Below are positions 18,981-27,076 of a stretch of DNA of 31,974 nt, one piece after another. The notes beneath the pieces were generated by a model that did no database searches, was not told where the DNA came from, and saw only the letters and a list, made by a program, of their open reading frames with translations. The stretch's first letter is position 1. Each line of letters begins with the position of its first letter. The position numbers were made by a program, and so were the translations under genes. This DNA comes from a bacterium (GTDB lineage Bacteria; Patescibacteriota; Minisyncoccia; Minisyncoccales; JAGGSE01), in NCBI GenBank assembly GCA_021159225.1, contig JAGGSE010000133.1, positions 1 to 31,974 of the forward strand. Direction: 5' to 3'.

Positions 18981-19145
18981 TTACCTCACCAGCTGAAGTA
19001 TGAACTGAACTATTAATATTATAGTAGTCATCACCGCCGAAGATACGTATATAGTTCTCTTTATTCCATTTATCTTTTCTTCTAGAGTTTCTCTTCTGCT
19101 TTTACATAGTCTTTCTGTTACATAGTTTTCGTCGTCTCCATCCAT
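18981..19145 (-). CDS. 54-residue XhlA-like tail-anchored membrane protein
   Basis: ATG 19145 follows GGAGGTG. A charged N-terminal helix (Arg-Glu-Thr-Leu-Glu-Glu-Lys-Ile-Asn-Gly-Ile-Lys) leads into a C-terminal membrane helix of about 20 residues. This order resembles phage XhlA (hemolysin-like) proteins that act with holins. Call by resemblance only. Confidence 0.5.
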   Translation of the reverse strand: MDGDDENYVTERLCKSRRETLEEKINGIKRTIYVSSAVMTTIILIVQFILQLVR

Positions 19146-19179
19146 ATACGCACCTCCAAATAAAGAAAGAAAAGGGGGG

Positions 19180-19455
19180 TTATTTCTTTTTCTTTCTCAG
19201 CCTACGCCATATTGCCTTCTTGATATATTCGAGGAGTGTTATAGCTCCTATACTTTCAAGCCATTCTTCAGCTCTAGTGTAGCTCATACCCTCATAGCTT
19301 GCGACTCCGCCGATAAAGCCGCCGACCACTAAAGTTTGTATTGCTTTTTTAGGCTCAAAGTTTTCACCGGCATTCTTGGCGTAGCCAAGAAGTGCCGAGA
19401 TAGCTCCTGAGATTATACCGGCGATTACTCCAGTTACTATCTGTTCTACGCTCAT
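19180..19455 (-). CDS. Glycine-zipper membrane protein, possible holin
   Basis: 91 residues. Two hydrophobic segments with small-residue spacing (residues 5-25, GVIAGIISGAISALLG; and 40-53, VVGGFIGGVASY) precede a helix and a very basic C-terminal tail (RRLRKKKK). Two helices plus a basic tail is holin-like. Neighbours are all small membrane proteins. Confidence 0.5.
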   Translation of the reverse strand: MSVEQIVTGVIAGIISGAISALLGYAKNAGENFEPKKAIQTLVVGGFIGGVASYEGMSYTRAEEWLESIGAITLLEYIKKAIWRRLRKKKK

Positions 19456-19456
19456 T

Positions 19457-19576
19457 TTACTGTCCCTTCAGCTTTTCAAATATCCAGATTCCTACTCTCC
19501 ACGATACGCCGCAAATTCCTAAGACGGATATGGCGTAGGCTATACTTTCGGCTATTTGTCCTAGGGTTTCCCACAC
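19457..19576 (-). CDS. 39-residue membrane mini-protein
   Basis: GTG 19576 lies about 6 bases after GGAGGTG. Hydrophobic from residue 11 to 27 with a Cys-Gly kink and two Trp; short Lys-rich end. TAA at 19459-19457, two bases before the next ATG. Confidence 0.45.
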   Translation of the reverse strand: MWETLGQIAESIAYAISVLGICGVSWRVGIWIFEKLKGQ

Positions 19577-19597
19577 GGTTTTCACCTCCTCTCAGGC

Positions 19598-19795
19598 TTA
19601 AGTGCCTGAGCTTGATTTTTCGTAAAGGACTTTTTCTTCGATTTTTATCTCGGTTATGACTACCTTTGTTATCCTTGAAGCTATATCGGCAATCGTCTTA
19701 AAGTCGAAGCTTTGAGTAGACTCTAGGAAAGCCTTTAGGTTGGCTATATCTTCGTCGGTTCCTTCAAGTTTTATTCCTATATATAGCTCTCCCAA
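19598..19795 (-). CDS. Hypothetical protein, about 65 aa
   Basis: TTG 19795 fits the GGAGGTG that also encodes the end of the upstream protein (8-base spacing); GTG 19804 is too close to it. The product is alpha/beta: a Tyr-Ile-Gly-Ile-Lys strand, an acidic helix, a helix with Ala/Arg, and a Val-Ile-Thr-Glu-Ile-Lys strand. No function recognised. Confidence 0.5.
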   Translation of the reverse strand: MGELYIGIKLEGTDEDIANLKAFLESTQSFDFKTIADIASRITKVVITEIKIEEKVLYEKSSSGT

Positions 19796-19796
19796 C

Positions 19797-21413
19797 TTAT
19801 TCACCTCCTTTACTCATAAAATAACCTATTCCAAATATACCTGCGAGTATAACAAGCAAGGCTATAGGAGGAACTGGTTTCGGCGGAACGGTTACTTCTT
19901 CGTAGTAAGCTATAATGCTTATATCTTCAGTTAAGTTGACTTGCCTCGAAGTAGAAGTAGAACCGTCTTCCCACTGCTTGAATCTATAGGTTTTTCCTTC
20001 AATTTCAACAGTTTCTGGGACTGTTATAAGATAGCTTCCTTCTTCAAGGGCTTGTGAAAACGGAGTTGAGTGTTGCTCTTCAACAGCGACTATGAAGGTT
20101 ACAACCTCTCCAGATTCGTTACTAGAGCTTGCTCTCATGTAACACTTAGCCGCTGGACTTTTCTGGAATGACAAGCTGTGAATCGTGCTTAGAGTAGCGT
20201 CTTCTAATATATTTCCTTTGTTGTATTGTATAAGCCAGTAATGGACGTCATCTCTCCATCGTTCCCAAGAAGCAGTGAAGAGAGGTGTCGGTGAGTATTC
20301 AAGTTTACTGGTAGCCGGTAACGTTGTTTTCCAAGTTGCTTTTACTGAAGAATTCTGAAGTTGCACTTGAAAGTCTTCTATACTGAAAGTAGGCGGCATA
20401 TCAACTATGCTTAAATAATCTCTTATATCCGCATCCATTCCCGGATGACTCTCTCCCGGACCGCCATATCGCCATATTATCCATCCGTGAAGACCGTATT
20501 CTCTAACTAGGTCTATTTGTGCCTTTAGTTCCTCAGGAGTAAGATTTTCATCTTCCCTATCATTTCTGAGAAGAGCGGCAAGGGCTACGTTACCTTTATT
20601 TGTTCCTCCTCCCCACCACTTTATAGTTCCTCTTACATAGGACTCAAGCTGTTCTACCGTTTTGACGTATATCATAGGAGCGACTATATCTATCCATCCT
20701 TCTTTTACCCAGCGAGCAGTATCTTGCCCCTTGAACTTTCTCCAGTAAATCGGGTTGCTTTCATCTAGCGTCCAAACAGCTGCTGAGATTACTATATCTT
20801 TATCAATAGATTTTATCGTTTCGTGTATATCTCTTACTAAGTCGTCGACTTGGAAAGGTCTCCAGTCTAAGAACTCGATATACCTTGACCCGTCCGGATA
20901 GACAAACGGTGCCCAGTCCGTGATAGTTTCACCGAGGTACTCTTCAAACGCTTGGCGATGCAATTCGCAGTAACAGTCTCCCGGGTCTACTCCTGCATAT
21001 CTTATGAAGTCGAGCATCAATCCGTCGACGTCTGGGAACTTTGAAAAGTAGTCTTTAATTGCGGCGATTACGTAGTCGTGAATTTTTATTGGACAGTGTG
21101 AGTACGGACTTAGTATTCCTCCGTCTGGTTTTATCGCACAGGTATGCGTACTTCCATCAGCCCACTTAGTATCCTGCAGAACCGCCATCACCGAATGGTA
21201 CTGTATTCCACGTGTGTGAAAGGCATCTATAGCGGTGCGTATTTCATCGTAGGGGCGTCTTTGGCAGGTACTTTGGTCGTTTACAAAGACTGCATTAACT
21301 CCAAGATTAGCTAAAGTTTCAGCTACGAGATTCCAGTCGTGGTCGTATGCGTAGATTCCTTCAAATATGAAGACTCCTCGAAGTTCGCTTATATTGGTTA
21401 TAGGCTTTCTCAT
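19797..21413 (-). CDS. Membrane-anchored glycoside-hydrolase-like protein (GHL fold)
   Basis: 538 residues. Residues 8-330 look like a TIM-barrel of the GHL10/DUF4015 group: the strand VDGLMLDFIRYA (129-140, with D135 as likely catalytic acid), a following Cys-Tyr-Cys-Glu...Phe-Glu-Glu-Tyr-Leu-Gly helix typical of these proteins, and GWIDIVAPMIY (239-249). A fibronectin-like region follows (about 345-435), then the second half of an InlB-like B-repeat with QWEDGS, and a C-terminal membrane helix (512-533). Probably an exposed enzyme that cuts or grips host surface glycans. No signal peptide is visible. Start ATG 21413 follows GAAGGTGAG in the end of the previous gene. Confidence 0.75.
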   Translation of the reverse strand: MRKPITNISELRGVFIFEGIYAYDHDWNLVAETLANLGVNAVFVNDQSTCQRRPYDEIRTAIDAFHTRGIQYHSVMAVLQDTKWADGSTHTCAIKPDGGILSPYSHCPIKIHDYVIAAIKDYFSKFPDVDGLMLDFIRYAGVDPGDCYCELHRQAFEEYLGETITDWAPFVYPDGSRYIEFLDWRPFQVDDLVRDIHETIKSIDKDIVISAAVWTLDESNPIYWRKFKGQDTARWVKEGWIDIVAPMIYVKTVEQLESYVRGTIKWWGGGTNKGNVALAALLRNDREDENLTPEELKAQIDLVREYGLHGWIIWRYGGPGESHPGMDADIRDYLSIVDMPPTFSIEDFQVQLQNSSVKATWKTTLPATSKLEYSPTPLFTASWERWRDDVHYWLIQYNKGNILEDATLSTIHSLSFQKSPAAKCYMRASSSNESGEVVTFIVAVEEQHSTPFSQALEEGSYLITVPETVEIEGKTYRFKQWEDGSTSTSRQVNLTEDISIIAYYEEVTVPPKPVPPIALLVILAGIFGIGYFMSKGGE

Positions 21414-22169
21414 TTAACTCACCTTCTCTATAGTAAATAATACACCTTTAATCGGTTCTGAATCAACTGTCAGGATATGCGTAGGTGCCGTTGGAGTTGT
21501 AAAGTAAAAGTCTTCCTTTATAGTTACTCCTTCTTCAAGAGTTACTTCTCTTTCTTGTGTCTGGTCGTTGTAAGTGCAACGCAAGGTATAAGTTCCAACA
21601 GGCAGATATACGATAATAGGTGTCGTATAAGTCCCGACTCCTACGATTTCAAGTGAAGCTTCGACTTCTGTATCATCCATGAACGCATGAACCTCAAGAC
21701 CACCTTCGCCGGGTGCCGACTCTTTTATAAGTGCGTCTATATTCCAGATACTCATAGCTCTTCTATCTTCATATACAAAGTCAATACCAATTATCCTAGA
21801 CCAGTCCATAGTTCCTTCTACGCTGTCGGGCGTTGTCCGTGTGTCAATAACAACTTCACTCCATTCTCCATTAATCAGTTGCTGGTTCACAAACCAAATC
21901 GCTTTTCCTTCTGCACCCGCAGTAGTAAACTGAATTGAGAAATTCTTAGATGCGTCAGGTACTTTAATGTAACACTTGAATATAGGTTCCTGTGTGAAGT
22001 CCATAAGGCTAGTTATTGAAGTTCTATACTGTGCTCTAATAGTTTCAAACTCTCCGCTTTGAACTTGCACAGAACCGGTGCCTTCTACCATGTCAGCTGT
22101 ATCTAACATAAGAGTGCCGTTAAGTGCACCCCATCCGTCAAGCGTATCGCAGTTTGTTATAACAGTCAT
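21414..22169 (-). CDS. Carbohydrate-binding jelly-roll plus PEGA-like domain
   Basis: About 251 residues; ATG 22169 is 8 bases after GGAGG (GTG 22178 overlaps it). Residues 1-150 form a jelly-roll of the CBM/CIA30 style (Gly-Trp-Gly, an Ile-Asp-Phe-Val-Tyr-Glu strand). A PEGA-like domain follows, with Leu-Pro-Val-Gly-Thr-Tyr-Thr-Leu near 190. The last 20 residues are the first strand pair of an InlB-like B-repeat that stops abruptly. No membrane helix. Likely a glycan-binding surface protein working with the enzyme encoded next. Confidence 0.55.
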   Translation of the reverse strand: MTVITNCDTLDGWGALNGTLMLDTADMVEGTGSVQVQSGEFETIRAQYRTSITSLMDFTQEPIFKCYIKVPDASKNFSIQFTTAGAEGKAIWFVNQQLINGEWSEVVIDTRTTPDSVEGTMDWSRIIGIDFVYEDRRAMSIWNIDALIKESAPGEGGLEVHAFMDDTEVEASLEIVGVGTYTTPIIVYLPVGTYTLRCTYNDQTQEREVTLEEGVTIKEDFYFTTPTAPTHILTVDSEPIKGVLFTIEKVS

Positions 22170-22184
22170 TCTTTTCACCTCCTT

Positions 22185-23324
22185 TTATATACTATGACTG
22201 TTACTTTTAAGACTTGAAGGAAGAAAGCCTAATACGGCATATCTTACATTATAAGGACTTGAGTCGCCTTGATACCACATAAGCCCGATATATCTTCCAT
22301 ATTTCTTAAAGCTTGCTATCGGTCCGGAGAAATTTGTTAAAGGTGATTCATCTTCTACAAGAATTATAGGTTCTGAGTCCCAGTTTCCACCCTTTTTACA
22401 AGTAAGTAGCTTTAAGCTTTTTTCACCGAACCAAAAAGCATAAAGAGTACCTGTTTCGGCATCGCAACTTATGGAGCAGTCTCTTTTGTAGGTCTCAACC
22501 GGACCGTAAAGCTTAACTTCAGAACCCCATCCCGTATTTATATCACGCTTGTTGTAGTATAAGTGTATCTCACCGGCAACAGGAGCCCAGCTTAACACGT
22601 GAACGTTATTATTGTTGTCTACAGTAACACCGTAAATAGTATATATACTTCCATAATCTTTCATAGCTATCTCTTCACTTCCTAAAGAACCGTCCCAAAG
22701 TCTGCCGTATATGTCATGTTTACTCCACGAGGAAAAGCAATAAGTTATATAGACTTTATTTCCAGAAAGCGGGCGAGGTCTAACCTGCCATGACTCAGCT
22801 ACAGTAGTTGAAAGTTGAACCGGAAATCCGGAATCAGTCGCCCAAGTTCCGTCATTTTTACTTGACTTAGTTATATACGGAGTGCCTTCTGCAAAACTTT
22901 GACCAGCTCCAGTATCAGTTATAAAGAACCCTATGAAAGGATAACCATCACTATTAACACATATATCCGGAAAGTAGCACTCTTCGTCGGCTCCGGCGAG
23001 ATAAGCAACTTGCTCCGGTGCTACCCAGCTTATACTTCCGTCTTCATTAAGCTTTCCTTTTCTATAATAAACATTCTTTTCATCGGAACAGGCATAATGT
23101 AAATAGCCGTTGTCGTCAATAAAAATACCGAAATAACCGCTTCCACCTAAGTTATCTCTTATAACCATTTCATCAGTCCAGTTTATTAAATCTTTAGACG
23201 ACCTACAAGCAAAAGAGTTAATTGAAGAGTAATAGAAAACCCAGTGCCTATTAGCGGCAAAAGCCGTATGAGGGTTTGTCCCAAGTTTAGTCGTAGTGGT
23301 AGTCCCAATAGTTACAGGTAGCAT
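22185..23324 (-). CDS. Beta-propeller, sialidase/BNR-like fold
   Basis: About 379 residues from ATG 23324, which overlaps the preceding stop (TAATG) and has GGAGG upstream; a longer frame to 23429 is not used. Repeated blades carry Asp-Asn-Gly-x-Leu-His, Ser-Asp-Gly-Tyr-Pro-Phe-Ile-Gly-Phe and Asn-Val-His-Val-Leu-Ser-Trp type strands with Asp-box-like turns. The arginine triad of true sialidases is not evident, so glycan binding rather than cleavage is the safer reading. Probably a receptor-binding virion protein. Confidence 0.65.
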   Translation of the reverse strand: MLPVTIGTTTTTKLGTNPHTAFAANRHWVFYYSSINSFACRSSKDLINWTDEMVIRDNLGGSGYFGIFIDDNGYLHYACSDEKNVYYRKGKLNEDGSISWVAPEQVAYLAGADEECYFPDICVNSDGYPFIGFFITDTGAGQSFAEGTPYITKSSKNDGTWATDSGFPVQLSTTVAESWQVRPRPLSGNKVYITYCFSSWSKHDIYGRLWDGSLGSEEIAMKDYGSIYTIYGVTVDNNNNVHVLSWAPVAGEIHLYYNKRDINTGWGSEVKLYGPVETYKRDCSISCDAETGTLYAFWFGEKSLKLLTCKKGGNWDSEPIILVEDESPLTNFSGPIASFKKYGRYIGLMWYQGDSSPYNVRYAVLGFLPSSLKSNSHSI

Positions 23325-23935
23325 TAACTTACATCCTCCACAGTATATCCTATAGACACGAGGACACCGCCTGAATACGCAGCCTGTGCGTAAAACTGCA
23401 AAGCCGTGTTTTCGCTTAAGTCCCAGCACATATCCGTTAGGTTAATATCAACGTTACCTCCATCCGCTGCCAGTACATGCCTAAACTTGAGCTCAGTACC
23501 ATCAGTTTTCTCACTCAAAGCAACGTCAACGCTTGTGGTGTGTTTATTACTAAAGCAGATGCCGTGAACTCTTATTTTCTTTCCTTCGCCGGGTGCTGAA
23601 ATAAGCTCCGTTGCACCAGCAGAAGTTATGAGCTTTGACTCAGTCCAAGTTACAGCTTTTCTTCCCATACTCACAGGAAGAGGATAATTCTCAGTTACAC
23701 GCCTAGGAGTTCCATCAGCTTCTTCAAACTTAAGTTCCTGTGGCGTATGCTCTGTTACAAGTGGAAGACCGCCACTACTATAGCCTATACACCATATCTC
23801 ATGATACTCTCTTACATACTCATACGCTTCAACTTCTATTTCTGTTTCTCTGAATATAGCACGACCTGATTCTCCTGCAGGTATATCTTCGAGTGCTACT
23901 CCTAATTCTCTAATCTTAGGTCTTACCTTCTCCAA
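23324..23935 (-). CDS. Beta-sandwich virion protein, 203 aa
   Basis: Starts with TTG 23935 after GAGGTAA, overlapping the preceding gene by 20 bases. An acidic N-terminal part is followed, from residue 100 on, by a Thr/Ser/Val-rich sandwich with Ala-Pro-Gly-Glu-Gly-Lys-Lys-Ile. The C-terminal half resembles in layout the end of the fibre-like protein at 17587. Possibly a connector for the propeller encoded downstream. Confidence 0.5.
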   Translation of the reverse strand: MEKVRPKIRELGVALEDIPAGESGRAIFRETEIEVEAYEYVREYHEIWCIGYSSGGLPLVTEHTPQELKFEEADGTPRRVTENYPLPVSMGRKAVTWTESKLITSAGATELISAPGEGKKIRVHGICFSNKHTTSVDVALSEKTDGTELKFRHVLAADGGNVDINLTDMCWDLSENTALQFYAQAAYSGGVLVSIGYTVEDVS

Positions 23936-24344
23936 TTACCTCACCTACATACGGTGAAAAGAATAGCAGTCCTATCCCAAGCACAAGCAAACCCCACGCC
24001 CAGCCGGGTACTGCGGCTATTACGCTATATAATGCTATTAGAATAACAACAACTCCTATAATACTCATAGCTGGAGAAATCCAAGGCAATACAGCACTCC
24101 AAGCAAACGGTGAACCTTCAACTTGAACTTCTACAACAGGAGAATCTACTTTTATCCACAGCACCTTAGCTCCAAAGCTTTCAAGTCCACTTATAAGAGT
24201 ATTAACGACTTCATCTTCATTAATAAATCCTTCAGTTTCTATCCTCAGCTGGTATATCTTACCTTTAGTACTCTCTAAGCTGAGTGCTACTTCCTGTGGA
24301 ATCTCTAGCAGTCTTCCTTCAACTTTCTTTCCTAATTCTATCAT
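23916..24344 (-). CDS. Two-helix membrane protein with N-terminal soluble domain
   Basis: 142 residues. About 80 soluble alpha/beta residues precede two membrane helices (roughly 89-107 and 114-130) joined by a Val-Pro-Gly-Trp-Ala-Trp-Gly turn. ATG 24344 lies in an ATGA overlap after GGAGGTG. Likely a virion-membrane component. Confidence 0.6.
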   Translation of the reverse strand: MIELGKKVEGRLLEIPQEVALSLESTKGKIYQLRIETEGFINEDEVVNTLISGLESFGAKVLWIKVDSPVVEVQVEGSPFAWSAVLPWISPAMSIIGVVVILIALYSVIAAVPGWAWGLLVLGIGLLFFSPYVGEVIGEGKT

Positions 24345-25066
24345 TTCTTAACACCTCCAAACGCTCCTATTACTTGACTGAGGAACAGCAGACCTACAAC
24401 CGCTATTCCTCCGTATATAAGCACATCTAACCAGTTAGGCATAGCTTCTTGTTCCCAGCCAGCTGTCAGCTCCTTTGCAGGACAGGAAGCGACGTGTCTT
24501 TCCCAAGCTTCTCTTGCCGCTTCAACATCTCCACCGTAGTCTTCTGGGCAGAATACTTGTCCGCAATAGGGACATATGAAGCAGTTAGGATATTCTGCCC
24601 TTTTAAGTGATATATACTCTGTATAGGTAAGCCCTCCTTTTACTTCACCTGTCTCCGGGTCGTGTTGGTAATAAGTAGCCTGCTGAGGATGAGTAAACCA
24701 GAACACCATCAAAGCTATAATGCCCAAGGCAACTACAAAGAGAACAGCAGTTATATGCTCAATTAAAGCTTGAAATAAGGACGCTAAAAGAGGGTGTATA
24801 AGTTTCGTTTCCCTCGAAGCTTCTACCGTCTCAACCGGAACCCAGTTATATACTACAAGATAATCGGCGGCTGGAGTACGCCAGTGCTCAACTTTATCCA
24901 CTATAGCGTCTATTCCTTTAGCGTCAAGTTCACTTTGTATTCTTTCTTTTTCTGCGTCCATATCCCATTCTTCAAACGGCTCTAAGTCAGGGCTCTGGTA
25001 TAGTCCAAGCACATACGTCTGCAATTCTCCGGTTATTCTACTTCTTAATACTTTTACGGTTTTCAC
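24341..25066 (-). CDS. Membrane protein with a C2HC zinc finger between two helices
   Basis: 241 residues from GTG 25066. A soluble N-terminal 90 residues, membrane helix at about 105-124, then CPYCGQ (C165, C168) with H191 and C195 completing a C2HC finger, and a second membrane helix at 214-236. Both membrane ends place the finger in one loop. Such a finger in a virion-membrane protein could contact the genome or a core protein (inference). Confidence 0.6.
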   Translation of the reverse strand: MKTVKVLRSRITGELQTYVLGLYQSPDLEPFEEWDMDAEKERIQSELDAKGIDAIVDKVEHWRTPAADYLVVYNWVPVETVEASRETKLIHPLLASLFQALIEHITAVLFVVALGIIALMVFWFTHPQQATYYQHDPETGEVKGGLTYTEYISLKRAEYPNCFICPYCGQVFCPEDYGGDVEAAREAWERHVASCPAKELTAGWEQEAMPNWLDVLIYGGIAVVGLLFLSQVIGAFGGVKK

Positions 25067-25947
25067 TATTTTTCACCTCCGAAAGCTAAGAACGGAATAG
25101 TAACTAAGCTTAAACCAAGCAAAGCAATAAGCTTCATATCTAAACCTCCTATAATAACTGGAGTAGGCTGAGGAGGCGTAGGAGGAGTTGAACCTTCATA
25201 ATAAGCAGTAAGATATACACTACCTTCAGGTACAACTATAGTTCTTGTTCTATCTCTAGAACCATCTTCCCACTGCAGAAACGTTTCATCCTCAGCAACT
25301 ATAGTAATTTCAGCTCCGGCAACTTCTCTGAAAGTTTTAGGTGTAGTATAGTAAATTCCGTTATAGTAAAAGCCTTTACCTGAAGGTACACTACTAATAC
25401 TTACAATACCGTAAGGAGCTTCAAGATATATTCTGTCAAGATAGGCTCTATGTTCTTTATCACAGTTTATAGGCTCAAGAGCAATAGCTATACCGTAGAC
25501 ATGGCTCAGCTTTTCTCTTATCTGCTCTTCCGTAAGCGGGTTGCCCCAAGCGTCTGTAAACTCATAAAGATTAAGCGACTTCTTTTCCCAGCTACCTACA
25601 GCACAAGTGAATATCTTTTCTATTTCATCATACTCAACGTACGGGTCTGCAGTTGTAAGCCAGCACCTACAAACTCCAGTAAAAGCTTCTTCACTATCAG
25701 CAAACGGGTATAAGTAAAGATAAAAGTTAAGAGTTTTATACATACTAAAGTCCATAGGTTCGTTAAAAACTAAGCAAAAGCCCATATAACCTTCTGATGG
25801 ATAGCCTTTTAGTCCAATACAGTAATCTCCGCTAATCCTATGAGCCGCATCTAGGTAAATCTCGACTGGGACGTAGCACGACGCCCACCCGCCCTCAGGT
25901 TGAGCAAGCGACTCACTCCATCTTTCTTTATCTTCAGGATAGCTCAA
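25066..25947 (-). CDS. CBM-like jelly-roll with InlB-like B-repeat and membrane anchor
   Basis: About 293 residues from TTG 25947 (8 bases after GGAGG; GTG 25956 is too close). Residues 1-180 form a jelly-roll like that in the gene at 21414. They are followed by a complete B-repeat (from VSISSVPSG through QWEDGS to LTAYYE), a Pro/Thr linker and a C-terminal membrane helix. It is the intact counterpart of the split domain seen at 21414/19797. Probably displayed on the virion or host envelope. Confidence 0.6.
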   Translation of the reverse strand: MSYPEDKERWSESLAQPEGGWASCYVPVEIYLDAAHRISGDYCIGLKGYPSEGYMGFCLVFNEPMDFSMYKTLNFYLYLYPFADSEEAFTGVCRCWLTTADPYVEYDEIEKIFTCAVGSWEKKSLNLYEFTDAWGNPLTEEQIREKLSHVYGIAIALEPINCDKEHRAYLDRIYLEAPYGIVSISSVPSGKGFYYNGIYYTTPKTFREVAGAEITIVAEDETFLQWEDGSRDRTRTIVVPEGSVYLTAYYEGSTPPTPPQPTPVIIGGLDMKLIALLGLSLVTIPFLAFGGEK

Positions 25948-26692
25948 CCTTAGCACCTCCTACTGTTTGAACTACAGCTAAAGTAGAGCCTAGAACCGTA
26001 AACCACAACGCCACTAGGCTTACCGGCGAAATAGCAGGTAATTCCGAGAGCCTAGCCTGCGGAACTCCGTAGAGCATCAAAGCATCCCTGTTATTTATAA
26101 GACTGTAAACTATTAAGTCGGCATCAGGATGACCGCTACTTAACCAGTAATCTATCCAGTAGTCACTCCGATTAATACTTCCTTTATAAGCTTCAACAGC
26201 TGAAAGTCCTAAAGCAAGAATTAACTCTATAACTCCATCAGGCTCAAGCAGGCTTTGCGTAACTTCATTATCAGGTTCCGGACTAATATTCTCACTCTCA
26301 ATTCCAAGTATAAAGTCCCTAGAATAAGCAAACACGCAAACAGCTCCAGCATTAGCCAAGCTTTCTGCCAGACCTCCTTCAGCTCCGCATAAACAGGCAA
26401 GAAGATGCACCACCCTTCCAGTCATTAAATCCTCATTAACTCCTTTCTGTAAAAGAATATCTCCGTTTTGACCAGTAAACAGATTTTCACTTCCGTGTCC
26501 CATACCCCAAAAAGCAGAAGGATTATAGCTCTGCAAGTAATCTACAAAGTTATCATAAGTAACTTCATCTCCGACAAGCTCCACTACGTCCTTTCCTAGA
26601 TTCCTTATTTCTTCAACAAAAGCCTTTACCCAGTAGGAACCATACTGTGTAGCCTCATCCCAATCAGGCTCTGTAGTAAGCATATAGCTCAA
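25934..26692 (-). CDS. Clan CD cysteine peptidase-like protein (caspase/gingipain fold)
   Basis: 252 residues from TTG 26692 (GGAG 8 bases upstream; ATG 26683 is an alternative). Two hallmark segments: a hydrophobic strand ending GMGHG (His66-Gly67) and VVHLLACLCG (Cys100, or less likely Cys102) followed by Gly-Leu-Ala-Glu-Ser-Leu and Gly-Ala-Val-Cys-Val-Phe-Ala-Tyr. The His-Gly and Ala-Cys-x-x-Gly spacing of about 34 residues fits C25/CHAT/caspase-like enzymes. A C-terminal membrane helix (about 221-243) anchors it. It sits among virion genes and could mature virion proteins or act on the host. Fold confident, activity inferred. Confidence 0.72.
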   Translation of the reverse strand: MSYMLTTEPDWDEATQYGSYWVKAFVEEIRNLGKDVVELVGDEVTYDNFVDYLQSYNPSAFWGMGHGSENLFTGQNGDILLQKGVNEDLMTGRVVHLLACLCGAEGGLAESLANAGAVCVFAYSRDFILGIESENISPEPDNEVTQSLLEPDGVIELILALGLSAVEAYKGSINRSDYWIDYWLSSGHPDADLIVYSLINNRDALMLYGVPQARLSELPAISPVSLVALWFTVLGSTLAVVQTVGGAKVELS

Positions 26693-27076
26693 CTACACAC
26701 GCTCCTTCAATTTACCTATCACCTTTAAGTAAGCTCTCTCCGTCTCAATCCAGTTCTTGCCTAGCCTAGTCCCAGACTCTATTTCTTCTAATATCTGCCT
26801 AGGTGTAAGTTTGCCTCTTAAAGTAATAAAAATGGGTTTATCAGGAGGATACCTGCTTAGTCTTCGCCTTATCCTCTCTTTAAGCATCTCCTCGTCTGTG
26901 CCTAACCCTTTAGTTTCCCATATCATCTGTGCTTTTCTTCCTAGGCTACTACCAGCTTCAGCCTCCCTGAGCATATCCTCCGGAGTAAGCCATACTCCGT
27001 CAACACTCAGGCAAGGCTGGTTTCTTTCCTGAGGAGGTAGAAGTTCCAGCCACCGCCTCAGCTTTTCTACCGTCAT
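26693..27076 (-). CDS. Protein with two copies of a small helical module
   Basis: 127 residues. Residues 6-48 and 69-108 align: an Arg-Arg-x-Leu helix, Pro-Pro, a short strand, then Leu-Thr-Pro-x-x-x-Leu-x-Glu-x-x-x-Gly-x-x-Leu-Gly. The copies are joined by an acidic linker. ATG 27076 overlaps the previous stop. The module is not recognised; the Gly-x-x-Leu-Gly end suggests a protein-docking surface. Confidence 0.55.
   Translation of the reverse strand: MTVEKLRRWLELLPPQERNQPCLSVDGVWLTPEDMLREAEAGSSLGRKAQMIWETKGLGTDEEMLKERIRRRLSRYPPDKPIFITLRGKLTPRQILEEIESGTRLGKNWIETERAYLKVIGKLKERV

Noticed and set aside
19797..26692. Four late proteins end in a membrane helix followed by Gly-Gly and often Lys (genes at 19797, 24341, 25066, 25934), looking like a shared C-terminal sorting signal.
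   Set aside because: In each case the Gly-Gly codons are GGAGGT, the ribosome binding site of the next overlapping gene. The motif is explained by in-frame Shine-Dalgarno sequences.
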